Assembly (NCBI GenBank): GCA_031362725.1
Contig: JANLTC010000060.1
Location: 1 to 13,170 of the forward strand
Reading direction: 5' to 3'
DNA length: 13,170 nucleotides
Source: PR03 sp031362725
GTDB lineage: Bacteria > Myxococcota_A > UBA9160 > PR03
Shown: positions 7,454-13,170 of the stretch, piece after piece
Layout: the number at the start of each line of letters is the position of its first letter
Position numbering within the stretch: position 1 is the first letter of the stretch
The notes under the pieces: generated by a model
Database searches by the model: none
Told to the model about the DNA's origin: nothing
What the model saw: the letters and a program-made list of their open reading frames with translations, nothing else
Position numbers and translations under genes: made by a program

Positions 7454-8329
7454 ATGGGTCATGTGCTCGCGGTTTCCTCGAACAAGGGCGGCGTCGGCAA
7501 GACCACCGTCGCCACCAATCTCGCGATCTATCTGCGCGCGCTGCACGAGGACCTGCCGATCCTGCTGTTCTCGCTCGACGATCAGGGTGTCATCGAGCGG
7601 ATGTTCGGATTCGACGGGGAGCCGCTCGGCGACGGCAACGTCAAGCACGGCTGGGCGGAGCGCAGCTTCGAGCGGCTGATCCACATGGGCCAGTACGGCG
7701 TGCACTACGTGCCGTCGGCGCCCGATACCGCGCTGCTGAAGGCGCGCGCCGCCGATCCCGACACGCTCGGGCGGATCCTCGAGCACACCGAGTGGCCGGG
7801 CCTGGTGATCATCGACACCAAGAGCGATCTCGAAGCGCTGACGCGCAACGCGCTGCACGCTGCCGATCGCGTGATCGTGCCGGTATCCGATTGGACTTCG
7901 CTCGAGGAGGCAGGGAAAGTCCTTTCGATTCTCGCTGGGACTGGCTACACGGCGCGCGCGCGCGTGCTGCTGACGCTCGTCGATCGCCGCACGCACATCG
8001 AGACGAGCGGCGAAGAACTCTCGTCGCGGCTGCGCAGCGAAGTGCAAGCCCGCGGCTGGGCGATCTACGAGACGTCGCTGTCGCGCAGCCCGCGCGTAGA
8101 GGCGCTGAACTCCGAAAGCGGTCGGCCGCTGTCGGTGTTGCACCACGCGCGCGGCACCAGCGTGCACCGCGAGCTGCGCGCACTGGCCGAGGAAGTGGCG
8201 CGCGATCTCGCGCTGCCCGGCGCGTCGGCGCTACCGCGGGTCGCCGCGGCGTCGCGCGCATCGATCGGCAGCGGATCGGCCGCGGGGCTCAAAGCCGCGC
8301 TGCTGCGCGGCCTCGGTCGCGCGCTCTGA
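7454..8329 (+). CDS. ParA/MinD-family ATPase (orphan)
   Basis: A 291-residue cytoplasmic ATPase. The deviant Walker A KGGVGKTT lies at 11-18, with K11 the signature lysine. LLFSLDD at 37-43 supplies the switch I acidic residues, and LVIIDTKSD at 117-125 is the Walker B region with D121. IVPVSDW at 141-147 is the strand seen after Walker B in ParA folds. Such proteins position chromosomes, plasmids, flagella, chemoreceptors or microcompartments by ATP-driven binding to DNA or membrane. No ParB or other partner gene is adjacent, so the cargo is unknown. The tail (about 240-291) is Ala/Arg-rich and could be an amphipathic targeting helix. The ATG at 7454 has GAGGAG at 7436-7441, a rather long spacing; a GTG at 7409 is an alternative that adds 15 residues. 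It is divergent from kdsB. Confidence 0.88.
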   Translation: MGHVLAVSSNKGGVGKTTVATNLAIYLRALHEDLPILLFSLDDQGVIERMFGFDGEPLGDGNVKHGWAERSFERLIHMGQYGVHYVPSAPDTALLKARAADPDTLGRILEHTEWPGLVIIDTKSDLEALTRNALHAADRVIVPVSDWTSLEEAGKVLSILAGTGYTARARVLLTLVDRRTHIETSGEELSSRLRSEVQARGWAIYETSLSRSPRVEALNSESGRPLSVLHHARGTSVHRELRALAEEVARDLALPGASALPRVAAASRASIGSGSAAGLKAALLRGLGRAL

Positions 8330-8342
8330 GCTGCCAACTCAG
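8326..8342. terminator. Possible bidirectional hairpin between convergent genes
   Basis: ctgag and ctcag form a 5-base stem with a 7-base loop, lying between convergent parA and PEP-CTERM gene 1. One arm contains the parA stop and the other the reverse-strand stop. The stem is short and the downstream tract is only moderately T-rich (ttctgctt), so support is weak. Confidence 0.2.
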
Positions 8343-9112
8343 TTCTGCTTCGCCGGGACGCGCGCCGCGGTGCGCTGGCCGCTGCCGATCGCCGCGAGTC
8401 CCCACAGTCCGAACAGACCCATCGCGAGCGCCGTGAGCGTCGACGGCTCGGGCACCAGCACGAGATCGTTCTCGAAGGTGAGTCCGTCGATGCCGAAGTC
8501 CGGCGCCGAGAACACCACGCGCGAGATCTGATCGGGACGCTGGATGCCGATGAAGTTCGTGCCCCAGCTGCCGACCGGCACGGTCGCCGCGTTCACCGTT
8601 TCGAGCAGCGCGCCCGAGGCGTTGTAGACGCGCATCGTCACGCTCGTGCCGTTGACGCCCGTCACGTAGGCGCCGACACGATCCTGCGGCGTCGCGAACG
8701 AGAGCGTGAAGGACGCGTTGCCACTCGCCGCGAAGGCGCCCAGATAGGCCGAACCCAGCGGCACGTTCGCCGCGCTGGAGACGTTGCCGTTGGTGCCCCA
8801 GTTGTTGGTGACGTCGGTTGCGAGCGCGAAGTTGTGGACGAAGGCGCCTGCGTTGAACACGCCCGGGTTCGGGATCGGGGCCGTCAGTACGACACCGCTC
8901 GCGAAGGCGAAGGCGCTCACCGTTCCCGGCTGGAGCAAGCTCGCACCGAGACCAATGGTGATGTTGGGTCCGGCCGCGAGGCCCTCGAAGCTCTCGACGA
9001 TCTTCGCTGCGCCGAAGCCGGCAGCGCCAATCGGGGTGGCCGAAGCGGGCGCTGCGGCAAGGGCCACCAGCGCCGCCACTGCGAGGAAAGAGTTGCGTCC
9101 AAGCATTTTCAT
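8339..9112 (-). CDS. PEP-CTERM surface protein 1
   Basis: A 257-residue exported protein of unknown function. The signal peptide is about residues 1-25 (cleavage after ASA). The tail is a classic PEP-CTERM sorting signal: VPEPS at 220-224, a hydrophobic helix at about 226-243, then SGQRTAAR basic residues. By family knowledge this tail is recognised by exosortase, which processes and releases the protein at the cell envelope. The mature region is Gly/Ala/Asn-rich and predicted beta-sheet, with several N-x-S/T sites (NASF, NGTS, NASG) and no cysteine. It starts SFEGLAAG at 41-48, as in many such proteins. Two close ATGs exist; GGAGG is 3 bases from the first (9112) and 9 from the second (9106), so a 255-residue start at M3 is equally plausible. 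A possible small gene overlaps its start. Confidence 0.9.
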   Translation of the reverse strand: MKMLGRNSFLAVAALVALAAAPASATPIGAAGFGAAKIVESFEGLAAGPNITIGLGASLLQPGTVSAFAFASGVVLTAPIPNPGVFNAGAFVHNFALATDVTNNWGTNGNVSSAANVPLGSAYLGAFAASGNASFTLSFATPQDRVGAYVTGVNGTSVTMRVYNASGALLETVNAATVPVGSWGTNFIGIQRPDQISRVVFSAPDFGIDGLTFENDLVLVPEPSTLTALAMGLFGLWGLAAIGSGQRTAARVPAKQN

Positions 9113-9342
9113 CTACCTCCGATGTCGCCACCCAGGATTGCGAGGTCCGTGCCGACGCCGCGCTGCGGGTTGGTGCGCCGGTAACGCAGCGACCGAGGTC
9201 CGCGCCCGGGCGGCATTTTCGAGCGCGCGTTGCGGTTCACGACGCGGTGCACGATCGGGTGGATTTGGCGACGAATTGCGGCCCGAGTGACCACGCGCGG
9301 CACCGCGCGCGGGCGCTTGTCAGCCCCGCCAGCCGCGGTCAT
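9109..9342 (-). CDS. Candidate small basic protein, coupled upstream of PEP-CTERM gene 1
   Basis: An open frame of 77 residues in the divergent gap before the phosphofructokinase. The ATG at 9342 is preceded by a G-rich GGGGGAAG. The stop TGA (9109-9111) overlaps the PEP-CTERM start as ATGA, and the last codons (GDIGGR) carry the GGAGGT ribosome site of that gene. Base composition by my own count is third position about 79 percent GC, first about 74 and second about 60, the order expected of coding sequence in this genome, though lower at the third position than its neighbours. The protein is strongly basic (many Arg, few acidic) with no signal peptide, membrane segment or recognised domain. 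Against it: high-GC DNA yields many chance frames, and Arg-rich composition is typical of shadows. No homologue is recognised. Confidence 0.3.
   Translation of the reverse strand: MTAAGGADKRPRAVPRVVTRAAIRRQIHPIVHRVVNRNARSKMPPGRGPRSLRYRRTNPQRGVGTDLAILGGDIGGR
9113..9120 (-). promoter_or_regulatory. Ribosome binding site deciding the PEP-CTERM 1 start
   Basis: On the minus strand this reads GGAGGTAG directly before ATG AAA ATG. Spacing is 3 bases to the first ATG and 9 to the second. The second spacing is nearer the usual optimum, while the first gives the ATGA overlap with the upstream candidate small gene. Confidence 0.55.
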
Positions 9343-9391
9343 CTTCCCCCGCTGATTTCGTTGGTTCACTCTGATTGCGAGGGAGTTGCGC

Positions 9392-10630
<1,239 letters not shown>

Positions 10631-10664
10631 TTCGTCGCGATGCGCGTTGGTGGATCGGACGGCG

Positions 10665-10684
10665 CAGCGGGGCTGATTCCGCTG
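10665..10684. terminator. Weak hairpin between PFK and PEP-CTERM gene 2
   Basis: cagcgg and ccgctg form a 6-base stem around the 8-base loop ggctgatt, in the 93-base gap between convergent genes. No T-run follows on either strand, so it may be a factor-assisted or bidirectional end point, or chance. Nothing else is seen in this gap. Confidence 0.25.
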
Positions 10685-10723
10685 GGGTTGGGCTTCCGCC
10701 GGCTGCGGGGATGATCGCGCCGA

Positions 10724-11599
10724 TCAGCTCGGCGCGTTGACCGGACCGACGCGCCGTCCGGAGATCGCGAGACCGACGAGGCCGAGCGCCATCAGCGCCA
10801 CCGAAGCCGGCTCGGGCACCAGGGTCGCCCTGACGAAGTGGCCATCACTGCTGAGTGTCCGAGCGCCCACGCCCGGGTAGTTGCCTGCGGTGTAGCTCGT
10901 CGCGTTACCCGCGAGACCCATGCGTATGGCGGCCTCGTCGCCGTTGTTGCCCTGGCGCGTCGAGATCGCGCTCGCGGTGAAGCTGAAGGTGAGCGAGATG
11001 TTCTGGTTCGCGCCGGTCCCGACGCCGGTGACGACGGCCGTTCCTGTCTGATTGAACGGCGTGTTGCCGCCGCTGCTCCCGGTGAGCGTCGTTATGGCGC
11101 CGAGGCCGAGACTGCCGGCGAGGGCGCCAGCTCCAGTGCGGGTCGCGGTCACCGCGCCGAGGGCGGCCGTCGCGCTCCCGTTGCCGTCGTTCACCAGCGT
11201 GAGGGCCCCGAGGCGACCGGTGTCGAACGTGAGCATCCAGTACAGACCGGCGGTCTCGTTCACAGCGAACGTGATCGTGTAGTTCGCGGTGTGGCTTTCG
11301 GTGATCGACGGGTTGTTCCCGATGTCGGTGCCGACGACCAGCGCATAGCGCGTCTGGAATGCGCGGGCACTGCTCGAGACCACGCCGACCGAACTCGTGC
11401 GGATCTGCGTGACCGGAGGCGTGATCGTATCGACGAGCTGGTTCACGCTGTTCGTGCCGCCCAGTGCAACGCCGAGGCCCACGATCGAGAGCGCGGCTAC
11501 CGGCGCTGCGCTGGACGCCAGGAGGGCGAGTCCCAACGCAGCGGCGCAGAGGCCACGAGAGAACCGGAGACTGTGCGAAGTGGGTGTGGGGGTGCGCAT
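10724..11599 (-). CDS. PEP-CTERM surface protein 2
   Basis: A 291-residue exported protein of unknown function. The signal peptide is residues 1 to about 36 (basic start RFSR, hydrophobic 17-33, likely cleavage after VAA). The C-terminus is a PEP-CTERM signal: VPEPA at 261-265, a hydrophobic helix at about 266-280, then GRR. The mature part is Thr/Gly/Ala/Asn-rich, predicted beta-sheet, and cysteine-free. It shows N-x-S/T sites (NYT, NET, NGS, NQT, NIS, NAT). The start at 11599 is favoured by AGGAG at 11609-11613 and by the signal peptide beginning here. The frame stays open to an ATG at 11731, but codons there (CGA, CAA, GGT, CAT, AGT) are unlike the gene. An exosortase is required for its sorting and is not in the window. 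Adhesin, matrix or floc protein roles are guesses. Confidence 0.88.
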   Translation of the reverse strand: MRTPTPTSHSLRFSRGLCAAALGLALLASSAAPVAALSIVGLGVALGGTNSVNQLVDTITPPVTQIRTSSVGVVSSSARAFQTRYALVVGTDIGNNPSITESHTANYTITFAVNETAGLYWMLTFDTGRLGALTLVNDGNGSATAALGAVTATRTGAGALAGSLGLGAITTLTGSSGGNTPFNQTGTAVVTGVGTGANQNISLTFSFTASAISTRQGNNGDEAAIRMGLAGNATSYTAGNYPGVGARTLSSDGHFVRATLVPEPASVALMALGLVGLAISGRRVGPVNAPS

Positions 11600-11607
11600 G
11601 GGCTTCG

Positions 11608-11613
11608 ACTCCT
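11608..11613 (-). promoter_or_regulatory. Ribosome binding site deciding the PEP-CTERM 2 start
   Basis: AGGAGT on the minus strand lies 8 bases before the ATG at 11599. It supports this start over the upstream in-frame ATG at 11731, which lacks a signal peptide and has atypical codons. Confidence 0.65.
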
Positions 11614-11681
11614 GTTGCGATCGCTTCGAGGCTGAACCTCGTGCCGTTCGAACCGCTGCCCTCCCAGGCGACCCTTCGGTA

Positions 11682-11704
11682 CTGGCGCTTTCTCGGATCG
11701 CCAG
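11682..11704. repeat. Stem-loop in leader of PEP-CTERM gene 2
   Basis: ctggcg (11682-11687) pairs with cgccag (11699-11704) around an 11-base loop, about 80-105 bases before the gene 2 start. It would form in the mRNA leader if the promoter lies upstream near 11766. Its role is unknown. Confidence 0.3.
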
Positions 11705-11736
11705 CAGCGCGCCTTGATGGGGAATACCCATGATTT

Positions 11737-11752
11737 GGTGATGTGGATCACC
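11737..11752. promoter_or_regulatory. Perfect inverted repeat ggtgat-N4-atcacc
   Basis: ggtgat and atcacc form a perfect 6-base inverted repeat around gtgg. The core GTGAT-N4-ATCAC resembles CRP/FNR-family operators (TTGAT-N4-ATCAA in FNR). It lies just downstream of the sigma-54-like element, so it could be an operator or a 5'-end hairpin of the transcript. Confidence 0.4.
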
Positions 11753-11765
11753 CGCTCGCCGACAC

Positions 11766-11780
11766 GCAACCGCCTGCCCA
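11766..11780 (-). promoter_or_regulatory. Sigma-54-like promoter candidate for PEP-CTERM gene 2
   Basis: On the minus strand the sequence TGGGCAGGCGGTTGC has GG, ten bases, then GC, with TTGC at the -12 side as in the consensus TGGCACG-N4-TTGC. The match at the inner -24 bases is imperfect. It would place the start of transcription near 11754, giving a leader of about 155 bases. Sigma-54 control of PEP-CTERM genes through PrsK/PrsR is known from the family, which raises plausibility. Confidence 0.35.
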
Positions 11781-11919
11781 AGGGCCTGCCGTACCGTTCA
11801 AAGTGTCATGGATTTGCGCATTCGATGCGGATGGTCGGCTGCGGTCCCGGCCGACGGCTTGCTGCGCCGGAGTCGCAGAGGCCGCGCACTTCGGATTCAG
11901 CGCGAGCGCAGATCGGGAG

Positions 11920-13170
11920 TCAGACGGGAACGGGCGCGCTGTGTCCGGCTCGCATGGAGACGCCAGAGAGCGTCACGAGCGCCACGACCACGAGTAGCGG
12001 CCCACGCGGCTCGGGAACCAGCCGGATCGTCGCGTCAGGCGCGCGTTCGAAGTCGACCACGATCGCAGTTCCGTCGAGCAAGAAGCCACTGAGGCGACCC
12101 ATCGCCGCTTCGAGCGCACCGAGAGGGAAGTTGAAGGAGGTCCCGTGAATCTCGAGGATCGATCGATCCCACACGTACAGGTCGCCGCGAAGAAGGCCGC
12201 CGCGCAACGTTGCAGCGGAGTCGTCGTGCAGCCGCACATCGCCTCCGACCGAGCCGCCAGCGCCCTCGAGCGTCGCAGCATCCCAGCCAATGAAGTCGCC
12301 GAGCAGGCTTCCTCCCAAGATCCCCACGCCGGCCGCTCCCGATGCAATCAAGTCGCCATCGACGACGCCGTCATCACGCAGCTCCAGGTAGCTGGGCTCT
12401 GCACCGGAAGGCCCGTCGGTCACGATGAAGGATTCGTTCGGGACGCTCGTCGTGGCGTCGATGAAGTGCGTGCCGCCGGTGCTGAAGTCCAGCTGCTCGA
12501 AGGGGTCCGCCCGGCCCGTGCAGCCGAGGTCCGCGGGAAAGTCGAGGCGATCGTCACCATCGTTGTCGACTGCGTCGCTGCAGGCAACGGCGGCCACGGC
12601 GTCACTCGAAAAGACCGTCGAGACCTTCAGCGTGGATGCCGGGGGAGCACCGGAAGGGTCGGCCCAGAGCTGCCAGTAGTCGTCGTCGTGGACGGCATCG
12701 ACGCTCACCGATGCGTTGGACGCGCAGGTCGACGCGCTGCCCGACGCGAACGAACAGAGCAGGCTGCTGGCAATCGCGCTGTTCGTCCCGGGCGGATCCT
12801 CGATGTGTCGCGCGACCGAGATCTGGAGCTTCTGCTCGCCACTCGGAACGGTGCCGAGATTCACGCGCATCGAGTCGATGTTCAGGTTCGGGGGCGGCCA
12901 GCTGTCGCAGGAGCCGTTCGATGTGCAACTCGTTCGCGCGTAACCAGAGAGCGGCATGATGACGACCGAACCCCAGTTCACCGGATTCGGTCCCGAGCTG
13001 AAGCCGGTCCACCACGTTCCGGGGATCGTCGGTGCGAACAGCAGCGACGCGAAGATCATCCCGCTGCCGTTGTTGTTGTATCGCAGCGAAACGGTGTCGC
13101 CCGCCGCCACCGCGCGCGTCGCGGATACCACCACCGGCGCGCTGCCGGCCGCGGGCGTCACCGTACAGTC
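11920..13170 (-). CDS. PEP-CTERM surface protein 3, 5' end missing
   Basis: An open frame of 416 residues reaching the right edge; the true start and signal peptide lie outside, and the GTG at 13161 is only an internal codon. Counting from that codon: residues 1 to about 180 are a beta-rich region with likely disulfides (C79, C85, C136, C146). Residues 194-214 hold a C..AVDNDGDD..DFPADLGC motif, an Asp-rich probable calcium-binding loop closed by two cysteines. Residues about 256-340 carry repeats of about 20 residues such as GGSLLGDFIGWDAATLEG and GGDVRLHDDSAATLRG, suggesting a right-handed beta-helix. HGTSFNF and LLDGTAIVVDF follow at 339-345 and 361-371. The tail is a PEP-CTERM signal: VPEPRGP at 382-388, a hydrophobic helix at about 389-402, then MRAGHS. 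Likely a large exosortase-sorted surface protein; function unknown. Confidence 0.82.
   Translation of the reverse strand, partial: DCTVTPAAGSAPVVVSATRAVAAGDTVSLRYNNNGSGMIFASLLFAPTIPGTWWTGFSSGPNPVNWGSVVIMPLSGYARTSCTSNGSCDSWPPPNLNIDSMRVNLGTVPSGEQKLQISVARHIEDPPGTNSAIASSLLCSFASGSASTCASNASVSVDAVHDDDYWQLWADPSGAPPASTLKVSTVFSSDAVAAVACSDAVDNDGDDRLDFPADLGCTGRADPFEQLDFSTGGTHFIDATTSVPNESFIVTDGPSGAEPSYLELRDDGVVDGDLIASGAAGVGILGGSLLGDFIGWDAATLEGAGGSVGGDVRLHDDSAATLRGGLLRGDLYVWDRSILEIHGTSFNFPLGALEAAMGRLSGFLLDGTAIVVDFERAPDATIRLVPEPRGPLLVVVALVTLSGVSMRAGHSAPVPV

Larger units (their letters stand above)
11600..11919 (-). other. Intergenic region: leader of PEP-CTERM gene 2 and downstream of gene 3
   Basis: This 320-base non-coding stretch lies between two minus-strand genes. 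Reading on the minus strand from the gene 3 stop, it holds a hairpin-forming gtcggc/gccgac (11834-11855), a sigma-54-like element (11766-11780), a perfect inverted repeat (11737-11752), a second hairpin ctggcg/cgccag (11682-11704), and the ribosome site of gene 2. Open frames across it have poor codon bias. No tRNA or known riboswitch was recognised. Confidence 0.6.

Noticed and set aside
6532..8436. 634-codon open frame on the plus strand
   Set aside because: It runs antisense to kdsB and out of frame over parA, both of which have clear family motifs. The product is Arg-rich low complexity.
11630..11660. ggttcgaa resembling a tRNA T-loop (minus strand)
   Set aside because: No matching acceptor stem, anticodon arm or overall 70-90 base cloverleaf could be built around it.
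11600..11731. 44-residue N-terminal extension of PEP-CTERM protein 2
   Set aside because: Codons are atypical, it would bury the signal peptide, and a good ribosome site precedes the downstream ATG at 11599.
11600..11760. Possible cyclic-di-GMP riboswitch in the leader
   Set aside because: The conserved GEMM blocks (GGGCAAACC, GGGACGCAAAGCC and similar) are not present.

Overview
The window is very GC-rich with a strong G/C bias at third codon positions. It encodes Gram-negative functions: KdsB for the Kdo of LPS, and signal-peptide-bearing periplasmic proteins. It also carries three proteins with PEP-CTERM (exosortase) sorting tails, a PPi-type phosphofructokinase, and a C...DNDGDD-type motif common in deltaproteobacterial, myxobacterial and related environmental lineages. 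This suggests a high-GC, free-living proteobacterium-like organism (Myxococcota, Binatota or a similar group). I cannot place it more exactly from sequence alone.

Layout, left to right. (1) Positions 1-107, minus strand: the first 35 codons of a glycogen debranching enzyme, running off the left edge. (2) Positions 216-2781, plus strand: three genes joined by two 4-base ATGA overlaps, encoding a HbpS/GlcG-like protein, a cupin and an SMP-30/gluconolactonase-like beta-propeller with an extra N-terminal domain. All three have signal peptides, so this looks like one translationally coupled, periplasmic operon. A 12-base perfect palindrome lies between it and the divergent debranching gene. (3) 2842-3183, plus: a small YCII-family protein. 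(4) 3273-7344, minus: an operon kdsB, then a NiCoT/UreH-like nickel/cobalt transporter, then a large membrane protein fused to a spermidine-synthase-like domain. (5) 7454-8329, plus: an orphan ParA/MinD-type ATPase, divergent from kdsB. (6) 8339-9112, minus: PEP-CTERM protein 1, preceded by a candidate small basic protein (9109-9342) whose stop overlaps its start. (7) 9392-10630, plus: a 6-phosphofructokinase with PPi-type active-site residues. (8) 10724-11599, minus: PEP-CTERM protein 2, with a long leader, a sigma-54-like promoter candidate and a 16-base inverted repeat. (9) 11920 to the right edge, minus: PEP-CTERM protein 3, cut at its 5' end, with beta-helix-like repeats.

How the genes work together. 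The first operon looks like a secreted sugar-lactone or heme/redox-related pathway. The debranching enzyme and PPi-PFK fit glycogen use and reversible glycolysis. KdsB supplies the outer membrane. The three PEP-CTERM proteins are predicted exosortase substrates destined for the cell surface or extracellular matrix; the exosortase itself is not in this window. No tRNA, rRNA, CRISPR array, insertion sequence or phage gene was found. Long antisense open frames are common here because of the high GC and were treated as shadows.
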